NCBI RefSeq assembly: GCF_000193495.2
Contig: NZ_AP023410.1
Location: 1,798,001 to 1,862,000 of the forward strand
Source of the DNA: Acetobacter aceti NBRC 14818
GTDB lineage: Bacteria; Pseudomonadota; Alphaproteobacteria; Acetobacterales; Acetobacteraceae
Length of the DNA stretch: 64,000 nucleotides
Direction: 5' to 3'
Part shown: positions 17,218-27,336 of the stretch, piece by piece
How the letters are laid out: the number at the start of each line of letters is the position of its first letter
Position numbering within the stretch: the stretch's first letter is position 1
Notes under the pieces: generated by a model
Told to the model about the DNA's origin: nothing
The model's database searches: none
The model's input: the letters and a program-made list of their open reading frames with translations, nothing else
Made by a program: the position numbers and the translations under genes

Positions 17218-20200
17218 TCAGAAAAATGTGTAGGACTGGTTCCGCTTGCTTTCCAGCGACGTCACAATGGATGCCTGCACAACAGGCGCCACAAGTGCAT
17301 GTCCCGGAGCCAGCGGATGCACATCATCCGTGTAAATGTACCATCCCGTATTTTTCTCAAGTGTATTTGAGAGATCGGAACCGATATCAATCGTCGCCAC
17401 TTTGGAATCACCCGGATAAGCAGAACGATAACTGTTCATGGCGTTATTGAAAACCGCCAGCCATGATGAGGCATATTTCGGAGAATAATGGAAACCGAAT
17501 GGAACAATCTGGAAAAGCCACGCATCCGGTGCTGCCTGACGATGAGCGGCCATCGCCTGCGTCATGGCTGCCTGCGAATCTGACGTGCTGGATTTACTCA
17601 GGGCCTCGTTGGTCAGATAATTGACCGCAATGGCGACAGGCTCTGTCCCAATGTCTCCATAGGCAGAAAGATGGTTGTTGCTGTCAAGCGCTGAGACATT
17701 TTCATCGATCTTGTTCCAGCGACTTTTACTGTCATCATAGGTTCCACCACTGCCGGAACTGGATCCGGAGACGTAGTAATAGGGCGGAACGTCCGCACCG
17801 CTATCTCCACTGATGAGATAACCGGAATAACCACAGGCGGAAACACAGACCTCATATCCCAGCGCTCTTAAACCCTGCAGAACCTGGAATGTGTAACCGT
17901 AAACAATATTATCCTTGTTGTTGTTCGCCTTGATACCTTCTGTGATACTGTCACCAATAATCTTGACCCAGCCTTTTGTGCCCGCGGTCGAAACCCCTGC
18001 ACTCGAGCTGTCATCAAGCGTCATTCCTGACACAACAAGATTGTTCGCACCCTGATTCCAGCGGGCACTCTGCGGTGTATTGCTCATAATGGCAAAAAGG
18101 ACATTTTCTGAAGACGCCGTAATTCCGGACAGCGTGATATCCCCTGTCACAGCGACTGTCGTGCCGACACCATTGAGATACAGGGTAACATACGCTCCTG
18201 TTCCGCTGGGCCCCAGATGAAGGGTTGCCGTCGGGTTGGCGGATGCGGTCCATGTAAAGACAAAATAGGCCCCTACGTTCCATGTACGACGCCATGCAGA
18301 TCCTGCGCGCCCTTCGTCTCCATACCAGTTGCCGGGAGAGAAGAGGAAAGCAGGCGAATCAACCGTGATAGTACCGCCCGTTACGGGCGCAACCGGCGTT
18401 GCCGTCTGTTCTGCCGCCTGTGTCGTGCCAACAGAATTGGTTGCACCAACCGTCACATAGACCGGTGTACCATTTGTCAGGCCGGTAATCGTATAGGAAC
18501 CGGGTGCAGCCAGCGTAGTAACCGGAGAGCTGCTTTCACCTCCAGCACTTGTGCCCACAAAAATCGGATAGCCTGTAATGGCAGCGCCACCCGTGGAGGT
18601 CGGCGCCACAACTGTCACAGTGACCTGACCGGAACCCGGAGCAAGGGTAAAGGAAGGAGCCGACGGGGCTGTCGCCTGTGAAATGACAGTCAGTGACAAT
18701 GCCGATGGATTGGTAAGATTTCCGCTATTCGTCGTCGATAAGGAACCGGAACCGACCGACGAGGGCGTAAAGGTGAACGTGGCCCCACTTGTGCTCCCCG
18801 CCGCGAGCACAACAGTCGCAGGAGAAAATGTGCCCGCAAGTGTACACGTGGGCGTGACAGTAACCGCAGATAATGGAGCAGCATTCGGCGTAACCGTATA
18901 GGTTGCTGCTGTATTCACAGCCAGACTGGAAGAGCCGCTCAGCGTATAGGCCGTGGCTGCAGGCGCAACCGGTGTTGCGGTCTGTTCAGCGGCCTTTGTT
19001 GTGCCTGCTGAATTGGTTGCGCCAACCGTCACATACACCGGTGTGCCGTTTGTCAGACCGGTGATCGTGTAGGAACCGGCAGCTGTCAGCGTGGTGACAG
19101 GAGAACCGCTTTCACCTCCGGCGCTTGTGCCAACAAAAATCGGATAACCCGTAATGGCAGCGCCACCTGTAGAAGTCGACGCCACAACTGTCACAGTGAC
19201 CTGTCCCGAACCCGCTGTCAGGGTAAAGGAAGGAGCCGAAGGGGCTGTCGCCGGTGCGCTGGCAGTCAGTGACAGTGCTGAAGGATTGGTCAGGCTTCCA
19301 TTGTTTGTCGTGGACAAGGAGCCTGAACCGACTGCAGATGGCGTGAAAGTAAACGTAACACCACTGGAACTTCCCGCAGGAAGTGTGACAGTCGTTGGAG
19401 AAAATGAGCCTGCAAGTGTGCATACGGGTGTGACAACCACCGCCGCAGCAGGCTCTCCGTTCGGTGTGACCGTATAGGTTGTGGCGGTATTCACAGTCAG
19501 ACTGGAAGAACCGGTGAGAGTATAGGCTGTGGCCGTAGTGGCGACGGCATCACCATTATAAACAGAGATTTCCTTGATGCCAGCAGCATTGCTACTACTA
19601 GCGGAATAGGCACAGAGACCGAATGATCCAGCGACATTCTGAAGTGCCGAAGCATTCAGTGTTGCGTTACCAGTAACCGTTGCGCTGCCAAGAGTAGCAC
19701 CGGCAGAATTGGTCACGGTAACGACCATAGTTGACGTCGTGGATGTGTCCTGCGTCAACTGAACATCAAGAGTAACCAGATCACCACTGGACGGCTGCGT
19801 CGAAAGCGTCTGATTCAGAAACTGTGTAAGTTTTCCAGCGACTGACGCAAAGCCATGCAGGTAAAAACCGGATGTATTATGATCAATGCTGATCAGATAA
19901 CCCTGAAATGCTGTTGACCCTGTAGCCCGGTTTGCCCGAAGCATAAAATAGATTGTCTGATTGGTATCAATATGAACCTGAGCCGTCATGCGACCAGACA
20001 TCGCGTCTTCCGACTGCGGACGGTATAGAGGTCCACCAGTCCAGGGTGCGCTTTCCTTGATCGACGTCAGATAATCCTGCGTCGTATCGGACACGAGTGT
20101 CGTGCTCGACCAGGCATTGCCGACAAGATCAATCCATCCGTCCAGAAGCGTCTGGCCGGCAGCAACCGGGCCTGCTGCTGCCGTAACCGTAGTATCGGCA

Positions 20201-20220
20201 AGCTGCGTCCATGTGACCAT
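17218..20220 (-). CDS. Modular SGNH-hydrolase protein with Ig-like and fibronectin III repeats
   Basis: 1000 residues. Residues 1-225 look like a lectin/LamG-type beta-sandwich. Residues 232-612 are two copies of an Ig-like plus FnIII pair with a period of 192 residues. Residues 613-745 form a jelly-roll-like domain (FLFSPGNWYGDEGR). Residues 750-990 are an SGNH esterase domain with IIGDSITEG (Ser758), VNYLTNE (Asn871 in the GTND position) and DDVHPLAPGH (Asp965, His968). The jelly-roll plus SGNH order recalls carbohydrate esterase family 2. It likely deacylates a polysaccharide. No signal peptide is visible, so export would need another route. The C-terminus is YTFF. ATG 20220 has AAGGA upstream. 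A degenerate relative lies at 33772. Confidence 0.75.
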   Translation of the reverse strand: MVTWTQLADTTVTAAAGPVAAGQTLLDGWIDLVGNAWSSTTLVSDTTQDYLTSIKESAPWTGGPLYRPQSEDAMSGRMTAQVHIDTNQTIYFMLRANRATGSTAFQGYLISIDHNTSGFYLHGFASVAGKLTQFLNQTLSTQPSSGDLVTLDVQLTQDTSTTSTMVVTVTNSAGATLGSATVTGNATLNASALQNVAGSFGLCAYSASSSNAAGIKEISVYNGDAVATTATAYTLTGSSSLTVNTATTYTVTPNGEPAAAVVVTPVCTLAGSFSPTTVTLPAGSSSGVTFTFTPSAVGSGSLSTTNNGSLTNPSALSLTASAPATAPSAPSFTLTAGSGQVTVTVVASTSTGGAAITGYPIFVGTSAGGESGSPVTTLTAAGSYTITGLTNGTPVYVTVGATNSAGTTKAAEQTATPVAPAATAYTLSGSSSLAVNTAATYTVTPNAAPLSAVTVTPTCTLAGTFSPATVVLAAGSTSGATFTFTPSSVGSGSLSTTNSGNLTNPSALSLTVISQATAPSAPSFTLAPGSGQVTVTVVAPTSTGGAAITGYPIFVGTSAGGESSSPVTTLAAPGSYTITGLTNGTPVYVTVGATNSVGTTQAAEQTATPVAPVTGGTITVDSPAFLFSPGNWYGDEGRAGSAWRRTWNVGAYFVFTWTASANPTATLHLGPSGTGAYVTLYLNGVGTTVAVTGDITLSGITASSENVLFAIMSNTPQSARWNQGANNLVVSGMTLDDSSSAGVSTAGTKGWVKIIGDSITEGIKANNNKDNIVYGYTFQVLQGLRALGYEVCVSACGYSGYLISGDSGADVPPYYYVSGSSSGSGGTYDDSKSRWNKIDENVSALDSNNHLSAYGDIGTEPVAIAVNYLTNEALSKSSTSDSQAAMTQAMAAHRQAAPDAWLFQIVPFGFHYSPKYASSWLAVFNNAMNSYRSAYPGDSKVATIDIGSDLSNTLEKNTGWYIYTDDVHPLAPGHALVAPVVQASIVTSLESKRNQSYTFF
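18385..19527 (-). repeat. Tandem 576-base coding repeat, two copies
   Basis: Within the SGNH gene, the unit encoding residues 232-423 (19527-18952) is repeated as residues 424-612 (18951-18385). Each unit encodes one Ig-like and one FnIII domain. The two units share long stretches of near-identical DNA, for example around GCCGTGCTTGTGCC-like segments of the FnIII part, which points to a recent tandem duplication that could expand or contract by recombination. Confidence 0.8.
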
Positions 20221-20635
20221 ATATAAAATTCCTTGAAATAAATTGGATAAAATCCATTGGTCGTAGAGGTCGTAACAGGAGTAACTGTCCCAGCCTCATT
20301 TGTAAGTTTCAAAAAATAGTCAGATAAAAATTCATAATTTTATATATGAAATTTTCAGTCTATCCTGCCAAGCAAGACAAATAAAACTGCCTGCAAAAAC
20401 AGATGCCTTCATCAAATCCATCCAGATTATCATACTCTATTTATACAGCTCTGGTGTTTTCAGTCAGAATGACGAAAAAACACTCTTTTCCGGAAAAACC
20501 ATTTTAAAAAAAACAAAACAGGATTTTCAAAAATACGAAAAACATGCAAGTCACAGCCCCAGCCAGGCAATCCGCGACCCGGCCTACTCTGATACTGTTT
20601 TATCCTGTCTCAAACAGCAATGAATAATGGACTGA
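20221..20635. other. AT-rich intergenic region upstream of the SGNH gene
   Basis: About 415 bases, clearly more AT-rich than the flanking genes, with several A and T runs between 20300 and 20560. It must hold the promoter of the minus-strand SGNH gene and the 3' end of the ELM1-like gene's transcript. I see no open frame, tRNA or strong hairpin in it. Confidence 0.5.
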
Positions 20636-21649
20636 TCACTCACTGCCTCTGAACAGGTTTTCCAGCCCGAGACGCTGACACATCTCACCCGCAACAATGG
20701 GTGTGTCATCCAGAGGCTGGACCGGCCAGCGTTCAAGCTCGCCTTCAAACATGCGAATCCTTCCGCATGTTTCCAATGTTTCGAGAAACAGTCCAATTCT
20801 GCGCGACTTTCCCGGCAAACGCTGCACATAAACCGGAGCCGCACTCGCTACCGCTTCTGAAATCATCGACACACTGTCGGCCGTAACGACCAGCCAGTCC
20901 GCACAGGCGATCAGCCCCCGATAGGGATTGTCATCGCCTCCGCTCCATAAGGTGCCACGCACACTCTCAACAGCATCGCGCAACACCGCCGTCGCTTCAG
21001 GCGCAGTACGACGGGACGTCGTGATAAAAAGATTGGCGTCGATTCGCCTCGCAACACTCGCCAGTCGATCAGCAAAACTCTCTGCCTCCTGCCGCCCAAA
21101 CCGGAAGCGCCCATTCGCGCCCCCCACCAGAACAGCGAGCAGTGGACGCCCTGATACGTTCAGCCTGTCCCGCCACCGTGCATGAGCTTCTGTCAGTTTC
21201 GCGGCAGTCAGACCATGCAATGCCGTACGGCTGAGCAGGACATTCGGCCCCTCAATCTCATCATGATAATTGGCGATCACCAGATCGAACCGGTCCGACC
21301 GGATCCGGGGATTCTGAATCTGCACAACATGTCGTCCGCTGCGATGCATTGCGGCACCAACGGCCCCTCCCTTTCCCGCTACGCTGAACACCAGATCATC
21401 GTGCAGTGGGTCCGGTTTTTTCGACAAGGCTCTCAACGGGTGAGGCCAGAGAGAAGAAGGCAGGCACCGATGCAACAATCCCGTAGCCTGAACCGAGTGA
21501 AACCGGGTAGGCAGGGCGACATATTCCGCCAGACCGAATGCCTGCGACCGCATGCCTGCGAGATCTTCGGCCACAACAGAAATTCCGGACGGGGCATAAG
21601 GCATTGCGGAAAGCATCTCATCACAGGGGAGCATGAGGTGGAGCCTCAC
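20636..21649 (-). CDS. ELM1/GtrOC1-like family protein
   Basis: 337 residues resembling the bacterial proteins of the mitochondrial fission ELM1 family. Signature segments are VQIQNPRIRSDRFDLVIANYHDEIEGPNV, LLAVLVGGANGRFRFG and DWLVVTADSVSMISEAVASAAPVYV, giving a glycosyltransferase GT-B-like fold. The molecular function in bacteria is not firmly known; cell-envelope glycosylation is often suggested. The open frame starts at GTG 21649, but ATG codons at residues 12 and 16 are also possible and none has a strong ribosome site. Confidence 0.78.
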   Translation of the reverse strand: MRLHLMLPCDEMLSAMPYAPSGISVVAEDLAGMRSQAFGLAEYVALPTRFHSVQATGLLHRCLPSSLWPHPLRALSKKPDPLHDDLVFSVAGKGGAVGAAMHRSGRHVVQIQNPRIRSDRFDLVIANYHDEIEGPNVLLSRTALHGLTAAKLTEAHARWRDRLNVSGRPLLAVLVGGANGRFRFGRQEAESFADRLASVARRIDANLFITTSRRTAPEATAVLRDAVESVRGTLWSGGDDNPYRGLIACADWLVVTADSVSMISEAVASAAPVYVQRLPGKSRRIGLFLETLETCGRIRMFEGELERWPVQPLDDTPIVAGEMCQRLGLENLFRGSE

Positions 21650-23242
<1,593 letters not shown>

Positions 23243-23314
23243 GATCGCACTCATCTGTCCCCGTTCTTCTGTGGTCGGGGGCAGGTCGGTGATCTGAAAA
23301 CGACTAAAATTTCC

Positions 23315-23349
23315 CGAAATGTAATTATTCAGCCATTTCGCCTTTTTTA
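23315..23349 (+). terminator. Intrinsic terminator after eno
   Basis: A 7-bp stem, CGAAATG (23315-23321) with CATTTCG (23334-23340), is followed at once by CCTTTTTT. This is a classical rho-independent arrangement on the plus strand. Confidence 0.75.
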
Positions 23350-23422
23350 AGCCATATCTTGCAATACGGTAGGGGACAGGCTTGAAACCCTTGGTTCGAT
23401 TCTCCCGGAGGTCCCGATTCGT

Positions 23423-23752
23423 ATGCAGCTTGGCCGGATAATCCGACGCGCCGTCAACGCGGTTCTCCCTCCCTCCGTCTTTCTCGCTCTTACAGGGTAT
23501 TTCTGCTGGCAGGCCACACAAGGCGCGCATGGCCTGAAGTCCTATCACGAGCAGCTTCACCTGCTTGATGAGGCGCATGAGTCTCAGGCCAATGCCGTCA
23601 CGGAACAGGCGGCCTGGCGTCGTCGTGTGGCGGGCCTGAGCGAAGGCGCGCTGAATGCGGACATTCTGGATGAGCGCGCCCGGGCGATGCTCAATCTGGC
23701 CAATCCCAATGATATTGTCGTGCCTTACGACAAGCACGCTCAGCTGTTCTGA
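23423..23752 (+). CDS. Septum formation initiator (FtsB/DivIC-like)
   Basis: A 109-residue bitopic protein with a short cytoplasmic N-terminus, one transmembrane segment (VLPPSVFLALTGYFCWQAT) and a periplasmic region with heptad character (KSYHEQLHLLDEAHESQANAVTEQ) followed by LNADILDERARAMLNLANPNDIVV, the typical C-terminal FtsB/DivIC ending. It should link FtsL and FtsQ in the divisome. The eno-ftsB order is common in alphaproteobacteria, which supports the call. CGGAGG at 23406-23411 lies close upstream. Confidence 0.85.
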   Translation: MQLGRIIRRAVNAVLPPSVFLALTGYFCWQATQGAHGLKSYHEQLHLLDEAHESQANAVTEQAAWRRRVAGLSEGALNADILDERARAMLNLANPNDIVVPYDKHAQLF

Positions 23753-23836
23753 GGCTGCATCAGGGAACGTCGTCTTTTTGAAAAAGGTGACATCCTGAAG
23801 CTTTTGATTTCAATAAGTTATTAGAAAACAAACTGG

Positions 23837-23890
23837 GTTCAAAGGGACCGCGTCCCTTTGTGGGGCTCGGGGCAAAGCCCTGTAAATCCC
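23837..23890 (+). repeat. Intergenic double-hairpin repeat, copy 1
   Basis: Hairpin A is CAAAGGGAC (23840-23848) paired with GTCCCTTTG (23852-23860). Hairpin B follows the linker TGGGGCTC and is GGGC AAA GCCC (23870-23880). The same order (CAAAGG stem, TGGGG linker, GGCAAAGCC stem) recurs at 25502, 25571 and 54285, so this appears to be a dispersed intergenic element. Confidence 0.6.
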
Positions 23891-23904
23891 TCCAACAGCC
23901 CAAA

Positions 23905-23938
23905 GAAAAAGCGCCGTTCCCGAAGGAATGGCGCTTTT
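23905..23938. terminator. Bidirectional terminator between ftsB-like gene and rpmG
   Basis: A 10-bp stem, GCGCCGTTCC (23911-23920) with GGAATGGCGC (23925-23934), closes a CGAA tetraloop. It is flanked by an A run on the left and TTTT on the right, so it can stop rpmG on the minus strand and readthrough from ftsB on the plus strand. Confidence 0.85.
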
Positions 23939-23967
23939 CGTATGGACTGCGTTTTGAAGCGCAGACC

Positions 23968-24135
23968 TTATTTGATTTTCGCTTCACGGAAGACGACGTG
24001 CTTGCGAGCAACCGGGTCGTACTTCTTCAACTCGAGCTTGCCGGTCTGGGCGCGCGCGTTCTTCTTGGTGACGTAGAAATATCCGGTGTCTGCGGAGGAG
24101 ACGAGCCGGATCTGGATGACGTTGGACTTTGCCAT
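23968..24135 (-). CDS. rpmG: 50S ribosomal protein L33
   Basis: A 55-residue basic protein ([20 protein letters not shown] ... [17 protein letters not shown]) matching bacterial L33 of the cysteine-free type, which does not need zinc. The start at 24135 has GAGGA 7 bases upstream; the longer open frame to 24243 is not needed. It is a component of the 50S subunit near the tRNA exit site. Monocistronic, ending at a bidirectional terminator. Confidence 0.96.
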   Translation of the reverse strand: MAKSNVIQIRLVSSADTGYFYVTKKNARAQTGKLELKKYDPVARKHVVFREAKIK

Positions 24136-24292
24136 AAGATCCTCGGAATCGTGCCTGACCGCAGGTCCGGATTTGCACCCCTGATCGCGGCCGTGGTTCA
24201 AGTTCGGCGCAAATTGCGCATCCGAGGGCCTCAGGTCAAGCATTCATGCACCTCAAACGCTCCGGAAGCCCCAAAAAGTTTGGAAAAAGCCC

Positions 24293-25498
24293 ATGATCGA
24301 GGTCTCAGAAGCCCTTCATCGCATCCTTTCCGCCCTCCCGCTCCTCGGCACGGAGACCATATCGCTGACCGAAGCCTGCGGCCGCATCACCGCCGCGCCG
24401 GTGACGGCACGCCTGTTCAATCCCCCCGCCGACGTCTCCTCCATGGATGGTTACGCTGTCAGAGCAGCCGACACGGCGGAAGGCGCGAAACTTCATGTCA
24501 TCGGTGATATTCCCGCCGGACATCCAAGCGACAGGACGGTCACACCCGGCGCCTGTCTGCGGATTTTCACGGGCAGCCTTGTGCCCGAAGGCGCGGACGC
24601 CATCCTGATTCAGGAAAACACCACCCGCGATGGCGATCACATCACGGTGACGGAGCCTGTCACCAGCGGACGTTTCATTCGCCGAAAAGGTCTGGATTTC
24701 TCCGAAGGCCAGACGGTTGTGCCAACTGGCAAGAGATTGTCGGCCCGCGATATCGGTATCGCAGCGGCTGCAAACTGCCCGTGGATCACGGTTCGCAGGC
24801 GGCCTCGGGTCGCCATTCTCAGCACTGGCGATGAAATCGTTCTGCCCGGTGACACTGTACCGCCCGGCTCCATCGTCGGTTCAGCCGCTTTCATGCTCGC
24901 AGCTCTGCTGCGCAAGGCAGGAGCAGAGCCGATCATCCTGCCAGTCGCCCGCGACACGGTCGATTCGCTGACAGGCAGCACCCGGCAACTGGACACGGTC
25001 GATCTGCTGCTGACCATCGGAGGGGCCAGTGTCGGTGACTATGATCTCGTCAAGAAAGCCCTTGGTGAGACAGGTCTGGTCACGGATTTCTGGAAGATCG
25101 CCATGCGTCCCGGCAAACCGCTGATGTTTGGCCAGATGAACGGGACACCGGTGATCGGGCTTCCCGGCAATCCAGTCGCGGCTTTCGTATGCAGCTTCGT
25201 GTTCGTGCTCCCTGCCCTCCGCGCCATGTCCGGCGAGGTCCCGAAAGACGACGGCACCGAGCCCGCCCGTCTGGCCACGGACCTATCCGCTAATGACCAG
25301 CGCTTCGATTATCTCCGCGCCACACTGAGCCGAGACGAGAACGGCGTTCTCTGGGCGAAACCCTTTTCCCGACAGGACTCCTCCATGATGGCCCCGCTGG
25401 CCGACTGTGACGCGCTGCTGCTGCGCGAACGCTTTGCGCCGGAAGCGAAGCAGGGTGAAGTTTGCCGGATTGTACGGCTGCAAGGGTTGGTGGACTAA
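24293..25498 (+). CDS. moeA: Molybdopterin molybdenumtransferase
   Basis: 401 residues with the MoeA/gephyrin-E organisation. The N-terminal region has ADVSSMDGYAVRAADT and FTGSLVPEGADAILIQE; the MoCF-binding domain runs from VAILSTGDEIVLPGD through TIGGASVGDYDLVKKAL, with RPGKPLMFG and GLPGNPVAAFV; a C-terminal domain ends near the stop. It inserts molybdate into adenylylated molybdopterin to complete the molybdenum cofactor needed by many oxidoreductases of acetic acid bacteria. It stands alone between rpmG and a repeat-rich gap. Confidence 0.95.
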   Translation: MIEVSEALHRILSALPLLGTETISLTEACGRITAAPVTARLFNPPADVSSMDGYAVRAADTAEGAKLHVIGDIPAGHPSDRTVTPGACLRIFTGSLVPEGADAILIQENTTRDGDHITVTEPVTSGRFIRRKGLDFSEGQTVVPTGKRLSARDIGIAAAANCPWITVRRRPRVAILSTGDEIVLPGDTVPPGSIVGSAAFMLAALLRKAGAEPIILPVARDTVDSLTGSTRQLDTVDLLLTIGGASVGDYDLVKKALGETGLVTDFWKIAMRPGKPLMFGQMNGTPVIGLPGNPVAAFVCSFVFVLPALRAMSGEVPKDDGTEPARLATDLSANDQRFDYLRATLSRDENGVLWAKPFSRQDSSMMAPLADCDALLLRERFAPEAKQGEVCRIVRLQGLVD

Positions 25499-25501
25499 GG
25501 G

Positions 25502-25548
25502 TTCATTTCGGGGCTTTGCCCCGTCCCCCACCAAAGGCTCGCCTTTGG
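25502..25548 (-). repeat. Intergenic double-hairpin repeat, copy 2
   Basis: The element lies in the opposite orientation to copy 1. Hairpin B is CGGGGC TTT GCCCCG (25509-25523) and hairpin A is CCAAAGGC TC GCCTTTGG (25531-25548), with the linker CCCCCA between. It begins four bases after the moeA stop and may double as its terminator. Confidence 0.6.
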
Positions 25549-25570
25549 AAACCGTTTATGATCAATACAT

Positions 25571-25615
25571 TGGGGTGAAGGGGCCAGTGGTCCCTTCCGG
25601 ATGCGGGCAAAGCCC
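25571..25615 (+). repeat. Intergenic double-hairpin repeat, copy 3
   Basis: Hairpin A is GAAGGGGCC (25577-25585) with GGTCCCTTC (25589-25597), loop AGT; hairpin B is GGGC AAA GCCC (25605-25615). It faces copy 2 head to head, so the moeA downstream gap holds an inverted pair. Confidence 0.55.
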
Positions 25616-25889
25616 ATATCAATCCACGCAAGAGACAGTCAGTTGTAATGACCCTATTACCTCAGAACACGCGGGTTGTGCTTCACGTTATCGAAGCCAC
25701 AGAGGAAGGATTTCTGGAAACGGAAATCCTTTCCACAATTGCCTTGACAGAAACTCCGCTGCCTCTCCAGTCTCGTCCTACATGCCCGCTCAACACACGT
25801 TGATGACGATCCGGAGTTCGCGCCTCCTGGAACAGGGATCATAGCGAAACTGGCCCACGGCCGGTTCAACTGTGGAAACTGGAGAGCGC
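25616..25889. other. Intergenic leader before the 8-oxoguanine deaminase gene
   Basis: About 270 bases without a gene. It contains a 9-bp hairpin, AAGGATTTC (25706-25714) with GAAATCCTT (25723-25731), 8-base loop, not followed by T residues. It may be a protein-binding palindrome or an RNA structure in the leader. The promoter of the downstream gene should lie here. Confidence 0.4.
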
Positions 25890-27239
25890 ATGACAGCCGA
25901 TCTTCTTGTTCATAATGCATACATCTATGTCGACCGCGACTGGGAAATTCCCTCCGGCTGGATTGCCATTAAGGATGGCTGTGTTCTGGCCGTTGGCGAC
26001 AGCAGCAACGAACCCGAGGCGAAGCGCCGCATCTCGGCCAACGGCAGACTGGTCACGCCGGGGCTGATCAACTGTCACCATCACATGTACCAGAACCTGA
26101 CCCGCTCTTTCGGGCCGGTGACAAACGGCACGCTGTTCGAATGGCTGACCGGGCTTTATCCTCTCTGGGCGAAACTGGACGCGGACACTGTCTATCTTTC
26201 GACCTATGTCGCCATTGCCGAGCTTTTGCTGGGCGGCTGCACCACCTCCATGGACCACATGTATGTCCATCCCAAGCCCTTCCTGATCGACGCGCAGTTC
26301 AAGGCCGCGAACGAGATCGGCTATCGCTTCTATGCCACACGCGGTTCGATGACACGTTCGGTCGAGGATGGCGGACTGCCGCCTGCCTCTGTCGTCCAGA
26401 GCGAGGACGTGATTCTGGAAGACTCGGTCCGATTGGTGGAAAAATTTCACGATGCCGCACCCGGCGCGATGAACCGTGTGGCTCTGGCGCCCTGCTCACT
26501 GTTTTCCGTCACCGAACGGATCATGATGGAATCCGCCCGGCTGGCCGAGAAACATGACCTGCGCCTGCACACCCACCTCGCCGAAGATCCTGAGGAAGAT
26601 GTCTATTGTCAGGAGGTCTATGGCTGCACGCCGGTCGAGTATTTCGAACGCGTGGGATGGGCCACGCCGCGCTCCTGGGTCGCGCATTTCATCTATCCCA
26701 AGCCCGAAGAAATCAGCCGCCTCGCCCATGCTGGCGTCTGCACGGCGCAATGTCCCTGCTCGAACATGATGATCGGCGGCGGTTCGGCGGACCTGATGGG
26801 CCTGCGGGCGCAGGGGATGCCGGTGGGGCTGGGCTGCGATGGCTCGGCCTCGACAGACAGCGCCTCACTCTGGCTTGAGGCACGGACGGCGCTGCTGCTC
26901 GGTCGCTACAAGAACGGGCCACATTCCATGTCGGCGCGCGATGCGCTGGACGCTGCGACGCGTGGGGGAGCCGCCTGCCTTGGGTGGGAGGAGATCGGCC
27001 ATCTGCGGCCCGGGGCCTGCGCCGATCTGGTGATCTGGCAGATGTCCGAGGTTTCTCTGGCGGGAGCGCTGAGTGACCCGGTCGAGGCGCTGCTGCGGTG
27101 CGGTCCGGCAACGGCTGGCACCACCATCGTGAACGGCGTGCCGCTGGTCGAAAATGGCCTACCCAACCTTCCCAACCTGAACGACGTGCTGAAAGAGCAC
27201 ATGAAACAGGCTCGGAGGATCCAGCGGTTGAATCCGTAA
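25890..27239 (+). CDS. 8-oxoguanine deaminase-like amidohydrolase
   Basis: 449 residues of the amidohydrolase superfamily (ATZ/TRZ branch). Zinc ligands are visible: LINCHHHMYQN (HxH), LHTHLAEDPEED, the WVAHFIYPKPEE His and a late LGCDGSASTDS Asp. The sequence resembles 8-oxoguanine deaminases and the related hydroxydechloroatrazine hydrolases, so it probably deaminates an oxidised purine to urate or a related pyrimidine/triazine ring. ATG 25890 has GGAGAG directly upstream; an earlier in-frame start at 25872 lacks a site. No other purine-catabolism gene is adjacent, so the exact substrate stays open. Confidence 0.82.
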   Translation: MTADLLVHNAYIYVDRDWEIPSGWIAIKDGCVLAVGDSSNEPEAKRRISANGRLVTPGLINCHHHMYQNLTRSFGPVTNGTLFEWLTGLYPLWAKLDADTVYLSTYVAIAELLLGGCTTSMDHMYVHPKPFLIDAQFKAANEIGYRFYATRGSMTRSVEDGGLPPASVVQSEDVILEDSVRLVEKFHDAAPGAMNRVALAPCSLFSVTERIMMESARLAEKHDLRLHTHLAEDPEEDVYCQEVYGCTPVEYFERVGWATPRSWVAHFIYPKPEEISRLAHAGVCTAQCPCSNMMIGGGSADLMGLRAQGMPVGLGCDGSASTDSASLWLEARTALLLGRYKNGPHSMSARDALDAATRGGAACLGWEEIGHLRPGACADLVIWQMSEVSLAGALSDPVEALLRCGPATAGTTIVNGVPLVENGLPNLPNLNDVLKEHMKQARRIQRLNP

Positions 27240-27336
27240 CCTGACAATGCCTTCGAGCTGGTCAGGGAAGGAACGATCAAAGCACCGTATCGTCATCCCC
27301 GTCGCCGCCCGATCTCTTTATGGAGAGCAGCTCCCC

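Noticed and set aside
17218-20220. Phage tail-fibre origin for the Ig-repeat SGNH gene
   Set aside because: The missing signal peptide and Ig modules allow it, but no other phage structural gene, integrase or attachment site is nearby.
23385-23415. GGTTCGATTCTCC, which resembles a tRNA T-arm
   Set aside because: The flanking bases do not form the T-stem, and no acceptor, D or anticodon arms are found upstream.
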